From the NCBI GenBank assembly GCA_016194635.1, contig JACQBC010000027.1, forward strand, positions 1 through 64,000: a stretch of DNA of 64,000 nucleotides. Direction: 5' to 3'. The translations under genes and the position numbers were made by a program. Source of the stretch: Gammaproteobacteria bacterium (GTDB lineage Bacteria; Pseudomonadota; Gammaproteobacteria; UBA6429; Thiohalophilaceae). Numbering within the stretch: the first letter of the stretch is position 1; every line of letters begins with the position of its first letter. Below are positions 35,972 through 50,978 of the stretch, piece by piece. The notes under the pieces were generated by a model. The model did no database searches and was not told where the DNA came from. It saw only the letters and a list, made by a program, of their open reading frames with translations.

Positions 35972-37036
35972 TTATTTGTGATAGATACCACTCAATTCAT
36001 GCACCGCGTCGATAAACACCTTGGCATGCTCAGGGTTGACATTTTGCTGTATGCCGTGACCGAGATTAAACACATGGCCGCTGCCCGCGCCGTAACTTTT
36101 TAAGATAAACCCCACTTCGTCACGGATACGTTGTGGTGAGGCGTACAATACCGTTGGGTCCATGTTACCCTGCAAGGCCACATGATTGCCGACACGGCTG
36201 CGCGCCAAACCGATGTCCATGGTCCAATCCAACCCTAAACAATCCGCGCCGATCTGCGCCTGCATTTCCAGCCACTGGCAGCCGCCTTTGCTAAAGATAA
36301 CCACGGGAATAGGTCTGCCGGCCTGTTCCCGTTTTAGCTCGGCGATGATCTGCTGCATATAATTCAGCGAAAACGTCTGATAATCACGCGTGGTTAAGGC
36401 GCCGCCCCAGGTGTCGAAGATCATCACCGCTTGCGCGCCGGCTTCGATCTGTGCATTGAGATAGGCGCTGACGCTGCGCGCCACCACGTCCAACAACTGG
36501 TGCATGCTGTTGGGATCTTCGTATAACATGCCTTTTACTTTGGAGAATTCTTTGCTGCCGCCGCCTTCAACCATATAGGTGGCCAGCGTCCAGGGACTGC
36601 CGGAGAATCCAATCAAGGGGACGCGACCGTGCAATTCACGCCGGATCAAGCTCACCGCATCCATCACGTATTGCAGCGTGGCATGGATGTCGGGGACGGC
36701 GAGTTTTTTCACATCGGCCGCGGTTTTTACCGGATGGTGGAAGTGCGGGCCTTCACCTTCGGCGAAATGCAATCCCAGCCCCATGGCATCGGGGATGGTG
36801 AGAATATCGGAAAATAAAATCGCCGCGTCCAGATCAAACCGTATTAACGGTTGCAGGGTTACCTCACAGGCCAATTCCGGTGTCTTGCATAGATTTAGAA
36901 AATTACCGGCCTTGCTGCGGGTGGCGCGGTATTCGGGTAAATACCGTCCGGCCTGGCGCATCATCCAGACAGGAGTGGCATCGACGGGTTGGCGCAACAG
37001 CGCGCGTAAAAAACGATCGTTTTTCAGAGCATCCAT
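35972..37036 (-). CDS. hemE: Uroporphyrinogen decarboxylase
   Basis: 354 residues. [20 protein letters not shown] and [19 protein letters not shown] are family hallmarks; FDTWGGAL and GNMDPTVLY follow. Makes coproporphyrinogen III for heme. Its ATG is 9 bases after the gltD stop, so it likely reads through from gltBD. Confidence 0.97.
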   Translation of the reverse strand: MDALKNDRFLRALLRQPVDATPVWMMRQAGRYLPEYRATRSKAGNFLNLCKTPELACEVTLQPLIRFDLDAAILFSDILTIPDAMGLGLHFAEGEGPHFHHPVKTAADVKKLAVPDIHATLQYVMDAVSLIRRELHGRVPLIGFSGSPWTLATYMVEGGGSKEFSKVKGMLYEDPNSMHQLLDVVARSVSAYLNAQIEAGAQAVMIFDTWGGALTTRDYQTFSLNYMQQIIAELKREQAGRPIPVVIFSKGGCQWLEMQAQIGADCLGLDWTMDIGLARSRVGNHVALQGNMDPTVLYASPQRIRDEVGFILKSYGAGSGHVFNLGHGIQQNVNPEHAKVFIDAVHELSGIYHK

Positions 37037-37045
37037 GTGTCGTTA

Positions 37046-38464
<1,419 letters not shown>

Positions 38465-38568
38465 CTACATTGTCTATATTTAAATTTATGGTAGAAATCC
38501 GGCAGGAGAGTGCAACCCTTCACTGGAGGAAGTTATTCACTGGTTTCTAATCCACCGCGCGACGCCAG

Positions 38569-43038
<4,470 letters not shown>

Positions 43039-43342
43039 ACAGCATCGGGGGTCCACGGGGGACCGTCCCTCCTCATGGTACGTAAAGGGGTCGAGCAGTA
43101 TACAGGCAGTATCCGTGGGGCTCAATGACCCCAGAGAGTAGAGTCGAGAAAATTACGGTAGAATAACCTATAGATTGAAGTAGTATGGTAATCACCCAAT
43201 GGTCGCCGTTATGGTAATTCCGGGATAAGTTCTTCAGCGTAGACTGGCGGGGTTTGTCCCGGAAACGAATTAAAAATGGAACGGCTGCCGGGGTTTATAC
43301 GTGTGACTGTTTAAACGGGTTTACGCAGGAGTTCTATCTACT

Positions 43343-43837
43343 ATGACTTACCGTACTTGGCTATACCGGTTGATTTTCGTAGCGTGCCTGGGTGGACTAC
43401 TGTCTACCTCTGCCAGCGCAGACGACCTGCCCAAACTCTCACTGCAAACCCCCCAGGGCGGCCTACGTTTAAATGAATTGCGCGGCCAGGTGGTGTACGT
43501 GGATTTTTGGGCCTCGTGGTGTGTACCTTGCCGGAAATCTTTCCCGTGGATGAACCAGATCCACAACCGCTATAACAAGGACGGCTTGAAGATCGTAGCC
43601 ATCAATTTGGACAAGGACACGAATCTGGCGCGCAAATTCTTGGCGGATTATCCTGCTAATTTTACCGTGGCCTTCGACCCCGATGGGTTGAGCGCGCAAC
43701 ATTTTAAAGTCCAAGGCATGCCCAGTTCGTATTTGATCGATCGCCAAGGCAAAATTCACGCTCGACATATTGGTTTTAAAGAAGCCGATGACAGCGTCTA
43801 CGAAACCGAAATCAAGCAATTGCTAGCCACTCCATAA
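43343..43837 (+). CDS. TlpA-like periplasmic thioredoxin
   Basis: 164 residues. Signal peptide 1-27 (SASADD), then thioredoxin fold with active site WASWCVPCRKSFPW (CVPC) and the cis-Pro GMPSSYLID. Reductant for exported cysteines. First gene of a run with DUF4266, DUF3570 and ApbE, which suggests that its target is the Cys-rich tail of the DUF4266 lipoprotein. About 20 bases separate it from that gene. Confidence 0.88.
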   Translation: MTYRTWLYRLIFVACLGGLLSTSASADDLPKLSLQTPQGGLRLNELRGQVVYVDFWASWCVPCRKSFPWMNQIHNRYNKDGLKIVAINLDKDTNLARKFLADYPANFTVAFDPDGLSAQHFKVQGMPSSYLIDRQGKIHARHIGFKEADDSVYETEIKQLLATP

Positions 43838-43857
43838 CCTTCAAGGGAACCTTCCAT

Positions 43858-44085
43858 ATGTCGTCACGCGTACCCAGAGTACTGGGTATTTCTATTTTAC
43901 TCGGCACGCTATCGGCGTGTTCCTTCCAACCGGTACAACCCTGGGAACATGATCTGCTGGCGCAAAAAAAAATGCAGTTACAGCCCTCCGCGGTAGACGC
44001 CGCCTTGGATGAACATACCTATTTTAGTAAAGAAGCTTCACGCGGCGGTGCCGGTGCAGGCGGTGGGGGTTGTGGATGCAATTAA
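43858..44085 (+). CDS. DUF4266 small lipoprotein with GGGGCGCN tail
   Basis: 75 residues. Lipobox LSAC (Cys21), then WEHDLLAQKKMQLQPSAVDAALDEHTYFSKEAS and a Gly-rich end GGAGAGGGGCGCN. The two tail cysteines (CGC) could bind metal, form a disulfide or be modified. The DUF4266 family keeps this tail. Its stop overlaps the DUF3570 start region by 10 bases. AGGG precedes the ATG. Confidence 0.88.
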   Translation: MSSRVPRVLGISILLGTLSACSFQPVQPWEHDLLAQKKMQLQPSAVDAALDEHTYFSKEASRGGAGAGGGGCGCN

Positions 44086-45383
44086 CCAAGAAAAATCCGC
44101 TCGCGATCCGCCAGGCACTGGCCTTTTCAACCGCGGCCCTGCTCGGTCACGCGTCCCCTCCCGCCCACGCCGCTGACAACCGTGATTGGGAGGTCGATAG
44201 TGCGATCATGTTCTACCAAGAAACCGGCCGGGTGAGTGCCACTGAGCCGATACTGCGTTTGCGGATGGACAGGGGTGATGATCATTTTCTGACGTTGAAG
44301 TTTGTTGCCGATACCCTCACCGGGGCCTCCCCTAACGGCGCCATCCCCACCAGCAGTGCCCAGACATTTTCCGGTCCCTCAGGAACCGCCGGCTACACTA
44401 CCCCGGCCAATTCGGTCCCGCTCGACCCCACCTTTCACGATGCCCGTTACGCCTTTAATGCCGAATGGGAACAACCCGCAGGCAGCGCGAGTAAAAGTAT
44501 CTATGGGGTCAATTTCTCTACCGAAACCGATTATCAATCGATCGGTCTGTCAGCCACTTATAACTTTGATTTTAATCAACACGACACCACGCTCACCACC
44601 GGTATCGCGGCCAACGCGGACAGTGTGCAACCAATTGGCGGTACCCCGTTGGGGCTAAGTACTGTGGTTGCCACGCCCGCGGGAGGGGGCAAAAATGAAG
44701 GTGAGGGCGGAGGCGGTGAAGCGAAGTTTAATATCAACAAACATGTCTATGATCTGTTGCTCGGCATCACCCAAGTCATGAGCCGCCAGGATTTGGTTCA
44801 ATTCAATATTAACGCCGGCAAGGAAAGTGGATACCTCACCGATCCGTATAAAATCCTCAGTGTGGTCGACACCAACGGGGCCTTAATTTTCCCCGATCCC
44901 TACGTCCACGAAAAACGCCCGGATAACCGCGGTCGTATGGCATTTTACAGCCAGTGGTCGCATCAATTTACCTCCGATGTACTGCGCCTGGCGGTACGCC
45001 ACTACAGTGATACGTGGGGCATAAGCTCCAATACCTTGGATGCACACTATCGCCTGGAGTTAGGCCAACGCCAATACCTGGAACCCCATTACCGGTACTA
45101 CAAACAAACCGCGGCGGATTTCTACCATACCAGCTTGCGTAGTTCCGATCTGGCGGGATTAAACTACGCCAGCGCCGATTATCGGCTGGCGGACATGAGC
45201 AGTAAAACCCTGGGTCTTAAATATGGCTTATTGGTGGGTAAACGCAGTGAAGTGGCGATCCGCGTGGAAACCATCACGCAACACGCGCGGCCTTCAGAGG
45301 TTATTGGCGTGCAGAACCAGCAGATTTTATTACCCGATATTAAGGCTTCCATCATTCAATTGAATTACAGTACGGTCTTCTAA
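44076..45383 (+). CDS. DUF3570 outer-membrane-type protein with candidate flavinylation motif
   Basis: 435 residues from MQLTKKNPLAIRQ; the ATG overlaps DUF4266. Signal peptide to about 33 (AHAADN), then alternating strands typical of an outer-membrane barrel, ending in YSTVF (terminal aromatic). Near the start of the mature part FVADTLTGASPNGA contains DTLTGAS, which fits the D-x-x-[ST]-G-A-[ST] pattern that ApbE enzymes flavinylate. The apbE gene is next. Whether this site is really modified is unknown to me. A Gly-rich loop GGGKNEGEGGGGEAK lies near residue 215. Confidence 0.85.
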   Translation: MQLTKKNPLAIRQALAFSTAALLGHASPPAHAADNRDWEVDSAIMFYQETGRVSATEPILRLRMDRGDDHFLTLKFVADTLTGASPNGAIPTSSAQTFSGPSGTAGYTTPANSVPLDPTFHDARYAFNAEWEQPAGSASKSIYGVNFSTETDYQSIGLSATYNFDFNQHDTTLTTGIAANADSVQPIGGTPLGLSTVVATPAGGGKNEGEGGGGEAKFNINKHVYDLLLGITQVMSRQDLVQFNINAGKESGYLTDPYKILSVVDTNGALIFPDPYVHEKRPDNRGRMAFYSQWSHQFTSDVLRLAVRHYSDTWGISSNTLDAHYRLELGQRQYLEPHYRYYKQTAADFYHTSLRSSDLAGLNYASADYRLADMSSKTLGLKYGLLVGKRSEVAIRVETITQHARPSEVIGVQNQQILLPDIKASIIQLNYSTVF

Positions 45384-45404
45384 CCACATGAGCTGCCCAC
45401 CGGC

Positions 45405-46313
45405 ATGGGTGATGCGGATTACACACTGGAGTTTCGCGCCGACCATTGGGTTGGGCGGTTTCAGGCCATGGCCAGCCCCTGTGAAGTACTTATGGACGTG
45501 GAGCAGGAGGCGCAAGCACGCGAGCTGACGCAGATCGCCCACGCCGAAGCGCTGCGCATTGAGCACAAATTCAGCCGTTATCGTCAGGATAATATCGTAC
45601 ATCGCATCCATCGCGCCCAGGGTGAAGCCGTGGAGGTCGATCCAGAAACCGCGGCCTTGCTGGATTTTGCGGGGCAATGTTATACCCTAAGTGAGGGCCT
45701 GTTTGACATCACCTCGGGGGTGCTCCGGCAAGTGTGGCGTTTTGACGGCAGTGACCGGCTGCCTACGACGGCGGCGGTTAAAAAAATCTTACCGCGTATT
45801 GGCTGGGAGAAAATCCGCTGGCAACGCCCACGGCTGTGCTTACCCGCGGGCATGGAAATCGACTTCGGCGGCATTGGTAAAGAATATGCTGTGGATAAAA
45901 CCCTGCAGTTATTGCGCGCGCGCACCACGGCGAGTGTGCTGGTGAATTTTGGTGGCGATTTGGTAACCTCGGGGCCGCGCCGTCACGGCCAGGGCTGGAT
46001 CGTTGGGGTGGAAAACCCTACAACCGTGGTCGACAACCCCCCGTTACAGAGTCACTGTGAATTTGAACTAAACCAGGGAGGAGTGGCCACCAGCGGTGAC
46101 AGCAAACGATTTTTACTCAAACGCGGGGTGCGTTATAGTCATATCCTAAATCCCCGCACCGGTTGGCCAATACCTGATGCTCCCCGCGCGGTGACGGTAA
46201 CCGCGGCCACCTGCACCGACGCCGGCATTCTGGCGACCCTGGCGATGTTACACGGTAAACAGGCGGAACAATTTTTACAAACGCAACACACACCCTATTG
46301 GTGTATTCGATGA
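45405..46313 (+). CDS. apbE: FAD:protein FMN transferase (ApbE family)
   Basis: 302 residues. ApbE fold with MDVEQ, DITSGVLRQVWRFDG, IDFGGIGKEYAVDK (metal/FAD site), VNFGGDLVTSG, and YSHILNPRTGWP with TVTAATCTDAGILATLAM. It moves FMN from FAD onto Thr/Ser of target proteins. No signal peptide is evident, unlike many ApbE proteins, so the start may be upstream or export unusual. Its neighbour DUF3570 carries a matching motif. Confidence 0.9.
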   Translation: MGDADYTLEFRADHWVGRFQAMASPCEVLMDVEQEAQARELTQIAHAEALRIEHKFSRYRQDNIVHRIHRAQGEAVEVDPETAALLDFAGQCYTLSEGLFDITSGVLRQVWRFDGSDRLPTTAAVKKILPRIGWEKIRWQRPRLCLPAGMEIDFGGIGKEYAVDKTLQLLRARTTASVLVNFGGDLVTSGPRRHGQGWIVGVENPTTVVDNPPLQSHCEFELNQGGVATSGDSKRFLLKRGVRYSHILNPRTGWPIPDAPRAVTVTAATCTDAGILATLAMLHGKQAEQFLQTQHTPYWCIR

Positions 46314-46322
46314 GGATAATAC

Positions 46323-46982
46323 ATGCGTATTTTATTGGTAGAAGATGATCCGATTTTAGGCGACGGGATTGCCGCCGGTCTACGCCATGACGGCTATACG
46401 GTAGACTGGGTCACCGACGGTGTGCAGGCCACCACCGCGCTAAAGACCGCGCTGTTTGATTTGCTGGTGTTAGACCTGAATTTACCCGGCCGGCCGGGCA
46501 TCGAAATATTGCGTGAATTGCGCGGCAATGATAATAAAATGCCGGTACTCATCCTCACCGCCAAGGACACCGTCGATGATCGGGTGCGCGGCTTGGATAG
46601 CGGCGCCGACGATTATCTGGTGAAACCCTTTGACCTCGACGAGTTGCTGGCGCGGATCCGCGCCTTGTTGCGCCGCAGCTTAGGGCGTTCGCAACCCACG
46701 ATTACCCACGGCAGCCTCGTGCTCGATCCGGCCGCGCACTGCGTTACCTTAGAGGGTAAACTCATCGAGCTATCCCCGGGTGAATTCCAGATATTGCAAA
46801 TGTTGTTGGAATCCTCCGGACGGGTATTATCCCGTCAGCACCTCGAAGACGGTTTATACGGCTGGACCAAGGACATCGATAGCAATACCATCGAGGTCCA
46901 TATCCACCACCTGCGACGCAAAGTCGGTAATGCCTTGATACGCAATATCCGTGGTGTAGGTTATATCATCGATAAACTGTAA
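46323..46982 (+). CDS. OmpR-family response regulator
   Basis: 219 residues. Receiver with acceptor Asp51 (LLVLDLNLPG) and LVKPFDLDELLARIRALLRR, and a C-terminal winged helix (HIHHLRRKVG...IRGVGYIIDKL). Resembles QseB/PmrA-type regulators. Begins 9 bases after apbE and is followed by its kinase after 2 bases, so it may control the DUF3570/ApbE cluster. Confidence 0.93.
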   Translation: MRILLVEDDPILGDGIAAGLRHDGYTVDWVTDGVQATTALKTALFDLLVLDLNLPGRPGIEILRELRGNDNKMPVLILTAKDTVDDRVRGLDSGADDYLVKPFDLDELLARIRALLRRSLGRSQPTITHGSLVLDPAAHCVTLEGKLIELSPGEFQILQMLLESSGRVLSRQHLEDGLYGWTKDIDSNTIEVHIHHLRRKVGNALIRNIRGVGYIIDKL

Positions 46983-46984
46983 TC

Positions 46985-48346
46985 ATGGGCTCGATCCGTA
47001 ATACCTTAATCCTGTGGTTGTCGTTGTTTTTCAGCTTGATTTGGGTGGGCTTCACCGCCCTGAGTTATTGGACCGCACAGCGCGAGGTCGCGGATTTGTT
47101 TGACGCGCAACTGGGTCAAGCCGCGGCGGTATTATCACAAATCCAGAATTTGAACTCCTACCGTCCACCCTCCGATGAACAAATCCTGAAAAGCAAAATC
47201 TTTGGCCGACAATACGAGAAGAAGATCGCCTTTCAGATTTGGGATGGCAACAAATTAATACTCCGTTCCTTTACCGCGCCGATCGAACGCATGTCTTCCC
47301 TACCGGGGTACAGTGATCAGAATTTTTCGGGTTACCATTGGCGGGTGTTTTCCTTAACCGATGAAAGCACCGGCCGTCTAATCTATACCGCCGAGCGTTA
47401 TGACGTACGCAATGAACTGATCGAAGACGCGATCTTCGATTCAGTAACTCCGTTGAGTTTTGCCCTGCCCGTTACCTTATTGATGATTTGGCTCACGATC
47501 GGCCGTGGTCTGGCACGGGTGAATCGAATCGCCCGCGAGGTCGCCACCCTCTCGCCGCAAAACCTCGATCCCGTGATCACCACCCACACCGTCCCGCGGG
47601 AAATTAACCCGCTAATAACCGCATTGAACAGCCTGTTCGCCAAACTCAAAACCGCGTTTGATCGTGAACGCCGTTTCACCTCCGACGCGGCCCACGAACT
47701 GCAAACTCCGCTGGCCAGTATCAAAACCCAGGCCCAGGTCGCGCTACGCACCGAGGATCCGCAGGTGCGCACGCACGCGCTACTTAAGATCGAAGAGGGT
47801 GTTAACCGTACCTCGCACTTGGTACAGCAGTTGCTAACATTGGCGCGTTACGACCCTGGCATCTTGGCGCGCGACCATCAACTGCTATCGCTTGAAAAAA
47901 TCAGTGCCGAGGTCATCGCCGATTTGTTCCCCAGCGCGCATTTAAAGCAGATTAATATCAGCCTCATCAGCCAGGGAGAACACTTGATCCGCGGTCACAA
48001 CGCCGGCTTGTCTATTTTAATACGCAACCTGGTGGACAATGCCATCCGCTATACGCCGCTGCACGGAAATATCACGGTGACCATCCAAGTTGAACAAGCC
48101 AATGTGGTGCTACATGTTTGTGACAACGGACCGGGGATTGCACCCGAGGAGCGCGAACAAGTATTCGAGCGGTTTTATCGCGGTGACAATACCCAACACA
48201 TCACCGGCTCCGGATTGGGCCTGTCAATCGCCCAACGCATCGCGCTGATCCATCAAGCACGGATCTATTTTCACGACAACCCCGACAGCGGTGAATTTTG
48301 TGTGTCCGTGGATTTTCCGGTGAATGAAAATTCCCGGCAGGACTGA
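46985..48346 (+). CDS. OmpR-type membrane sensor histidine kinase
   Basis: 453 residues, QseC-like. TM at 8-28, periplasmic domain to about 157, TM at 158-177, HAMP, HisKA (FTSDAAHELQTPLASIK, phospho-His near 238) and HATPase (NLVDNAIRYTP, DNGPGI, GSGLGLSIAQRI). Partner of the regulator upstream. Last gene of the run. Confidence 0.92.
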   Translation: MGSIRNTLILWLSLFFSLIWVGFTALSYWTAQREVADLFDAQLGQAAAVLSQIQNLNSYRPPSDEQILKSKIFGRQYEKKIAFQIWDGNKLILRSFTAPIERMSSLPGYSDQNFSGYHWRVFSLTDESTGRLIYTAERYDVRNELIEDAIFDSVTPLSFALPVTLLMIWLTIGRGLARVNRIAREVATLSPQNLDPVITTHTVPREINPLITALNSLFAKLKTAFDRERRFTSDAAHELQTPLASIKTQAQVALRTEDPQVRTHALLKIEEGVNRTSHLVQQLLTLARYDPGILARDHQLLSLEKISAEVIADLFPSAHLKQINISLISQGEHLIRGHNAGLSILIRNLVDNAIRYTPLHGNITVTIQVEQANVVLHVCDNGPGIAPEEREQVFERFYRGDNTQHITGSGLGLSIAQRIALIHQARIYFHDNPDSGEFCVSVDFPVNENSRQD

Positions 48347-48475
48347 AGCTGACTCTTGAACACTATCGACTTATCCGCCATTTTCCGATTTTAAAGTCCG
48401 TCCCATGCCATTCGCCCGTTTAGTGAAGGACCAGTAGCCATCTGCACGTGGCTCGGAATTGTCATATCATTTGCA

Positions 48476-50719
48476 TTAATGAGAAAGTGTGTCATCTTGC
48501 ATTTCCGCATGCACACTTGCCATGGTTCGCACCTCGGGCCGTAGGACGCGTAGCTCGGTGGGCAATTGTGCAATCGCCGCCTGCGCTTGATCATGGGTGG
48601 TGTAATCGCCGAATACCACGGTAAATGTGTCCTGATTACTGTGGCGGCTGCGAAAATATACCGCTTTCGTACTCAGCACAGGGTGGCTGGTAATCAACTT
48701 TTGCGCATGTTCGACTTGTTGCGTCACAAACAATTGCAAGGTGAAATGGCGGGGATCTTGGCTCCATAAATACGCCTCGTTTTGGGTTAGGGCCGTGGAG
48801 TTATTTCTGGCGACACTCGTTGGTGTAGGGCCTAGAGGTTTGCGCACGGGTGTTGTCGTAGCCATACTGGGTTGTGTCGGTGCAGCGGCTAAGCTGGCTT
48901 GCACACTATCAAACCGCCGGATCCACGGTTTAGCTTGTTGCAAGGCGACGGGTAATCTCGTACTGGCCTGGTGGGCGGCGGCTTCGCTGGGATAGGCGCC
49001 GCTGATCACGCTATACCACGGTTTACCTTTGTTACGGGTTTTAAATATAGCGACCTCCTTGGTGAGGTGATGGTGCTTGATAAACTGCGCGGCGTTATCG
49101 CGTGTCGAGGTACCAAATAATTGCAACGTAAAATGTTGCGGCGACTGCGCGCGGATCCAGGATTCATCCTGGATCCCCGTGACGGATTTAGCTGTCGGGT
49201 ACGACACCACCGGGAGCGGTGGTGTGGTTCGATTATTTAAACGTGCCGCGGGTTTTCCCACCGCGAACGATTTACGCGCGGTTTTTCCCCGCAGCGGATC
49301 TAGCACCTGCACCGACCAGGCATCGGCCTTCATTCCCGTGGTGATGGTGATTTGCAATTCATTGCTATTTATGAATTTAACCTGGTTCTTGCCCAGGGTC
49401 TTTTCGTGCCCGCCCCAGCCCACTACGACTTGGCTGTCTTGGGTAAAATCCTGACCGTTAATGGTTAAGGTCTGTGGTTTGCTGCTCGGTGACAGGTTGG
49501 CGGGTTCTAGCGAGCGGATGTCAATCAAACCCGTCACCGCGGTGGGGGTTGGGTTCTCTACGGTAATACTCGCCGCTGGCGGGGTTATGGCCACCGCAGG
49601 TGTGGTATTGGTCTGTAACGTTGTCGTACCCGTGGCGGGTGTGGTAGCCGCGGGCGTCACCGATACCACGGGTATGCTGAGTGTTAACGCTCCCTCGGTA
49701 GAATTCAGCGTAATGGTTTTTTCTTTGATAATAGGTACGGGGGCGGGGGTTGCGGTCGTGACCGTAGGAGCGGGAATCTTCGCGCCAGGTTCGTTAAACA
49801 AGGAATTAATCTGCTTCTGAAACATAAATCCCACCACCGCCAGCCCTGCGGCCAGGGTGATCAACAGCATGGATTTATAATTGCGTTTTGTGGTGGATAG
49901 GATGATCTCGGGTTCGGTTTGTTCAAGTGGCGTGACCTCCCCCTGGGTTAATAATTGGTGTGCCTGGGTGTTGATGCGCGCGGGATTGCCCTCCGAGGCT
50001 TTATAGATTTTCTTGACTAACTTGGGCGTGAACGGCGTAACACCGGTAAACCCAGCGACCGCCATACGGTGTTTAAGATATTCGGCGGTGGTGTTTTCAT
50101 CAAAGGCTGTCAGCTCCATGGTATGGGTGACGCGCTCGCGCAGTACGCGTATTTCCTTGGATTGCAGAATTTTCTCGATCAACGGCTCACAGCCCAAGAT
50201 GATGCGGATCAAGTTGCCTTGGTCGACCTGCGCATCCGCTAAGTGAAACACGGCCAATAAGGCGTCTTTTGGTAGGCTATGGGCCTCATCGATGATCAGG
50301 ATCGGAATATGTTCTTGCCGGTGCAAAGTGGCCAGACGTGAATACAACATTTCTTGCAGCTGGGTAGCGTCATGCGGCAATTGTTGCAGGCCAAACCCCT
50401 GTGCCGCGGCAAATAATAATTGCTCGGCGTCCATCATGGTATTGGCGGTGAATTGACAGATACGCCAGTCGGGTTGCGCGGTGTTGAGAAAACGTTGTAA
50501 CAAACTGGTTTTTCCCACCCCGGACTCCCCCATTAGGATCAGTAACAAGTTACTGAACTGTGTCATATGGGTTAGAAGGTTCAGTCGTTCAGCGCGGGCG
50601 TTATCAAGGTATAAGAAACGGTCTTCATGCACCGCCGAAAATGGCGCACTGTGCAATTGATATTTGGGAAGGTATAACGGTTCTAAGCGGTGCAGGGTCT
50701 CCGGGCTGTACTCGGTCAT
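48476..50719 (-). CDS. DamX-like AAA ATPase with IPT and two SPOR domains
   Basis: 747 residues. N-terminal AAA/ExeA-type ATPase (Walker A GESGVGKTSLL, Walker B ILIIDEAHSLP), one TM at about 282-302, a Thr/Pro/Ala-rich linker to about 405, an IPT/TIG-like beta domain (ANLSPSSKPQTLTINGQDFTQDS), then two SPOR repeats (QHFTLQLFGTSTRDNAAQFI and RHFTLQLFVTQQVEHAQKLI). SPOR domains bind denuded septal peptidoglycan. DamX has one SPOR, so the duplication and IPT insert are notable. Start overlaps the WGR gene stop by 4 bases. Confidence 0.88.
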   Translation of the reverse strand: MTEYSPETLHRLEPLYLPKYQLHSAPFSAVHEDRFLYLDNARAERLNLLTHMTQFSNLLLILMGESGVGKTSLLQRFLNTAQPDWRICQFTANTMMDAEQLLFAAAQGFGLQQLPHDATQLQEMLYSRLATLHRQEHIPILIIDEAHSLPKDALLAVFHLADAQVDQGNLIRIILGCEPLIEKILQSKEIRVLRERVTHTMELTAFDENTTAEYLKHRMAVAGFTGVTPFTPKLVKKIYKASEGNPARINTQAHQLLTQGEVTPLEQTEPEIILSTTKRNYKSMLLITLAAGLAVVGFMFQKQINSLFNEPGAKIPAPTVTTATPAPVPIIKEKTITLNSTEGALTLSIPVVSVTPAATTPATGTTTLQTNTTPAVAITPPAASITVENPTPTAVTGLIDIRSLEPANLSPSSKPQTLTINGQDFTQDSQVVVGWGGHEKTLGKNQVKFINSNELQITITTGMKADAWSVQVLDPLRGKTARKSFAVGKPAARLNNRTTPPLPVVSYPTAKSVTGIQDESWIRAQSPQHFTLQLFGTSTRDNAAQFIKHHHLTKEVAIFKTRNKGKPWYSVISGAYPSEAAAHQASTRLPVALQQAKPWIRRFDSVQASLAAAPTQPSMATTTPVRKPLGPTPTSVARNNSTALTQNEAYLWSQDPRHFTLQLFVTQQVEHAQKLITSHPVLSTKAVYFRSRHSNQDTFTVVFGDYTTHDQAQAAIAQLPTELRVLRPEVRTMASVHAEMQDDTLSH

Positions 50720-50967
50720 ATCGATTCGATTCCTTGCATAAATACCACGCTAAAACCGCGTTTGAGTTGTGCATCGCGCACCAATAACATGGCCTGTTGC
50801 GCCTGTTCGCGGTTGGCGAAGTGATCGCGTTTTATCCTCCCCGGCGAACCCAGTATTCCCCATTCGCGTATCAACGTCCACCCTTCCAGTAAGTCTTCCT
50901 GCAACATCAACTGATAATAGCGTGGTGGTTTATCAATATCAAAATTAGCCTGCAGATAGATACGCAT
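50716..50967 (-). CDS. Stand-alone WGR-domain protein
   Basis: 83 residues, one domain. YQLMLQEDLLEGWTLIREWGILGSPGRIKRDHFANREQAQQAM fits the WGR fold, although the central motif reads WGI. WGR modules bind nucleic acid ends or appear in toxin/repair proteins. It lies between dgt (11 bases) and the DamX-like gene, overlapping the latter. Confidence 0.82.
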   Translation of the reverse strand: MRIYLQANFDIDKPPRYYQLMLQEDLLEGWTLIREWGILGSPGRIKRDHFANREQAQQAMLLVRDAQLKRGFSVVFMQGIESI

Positions 50968-50978
50968 GGCGTGGAACG

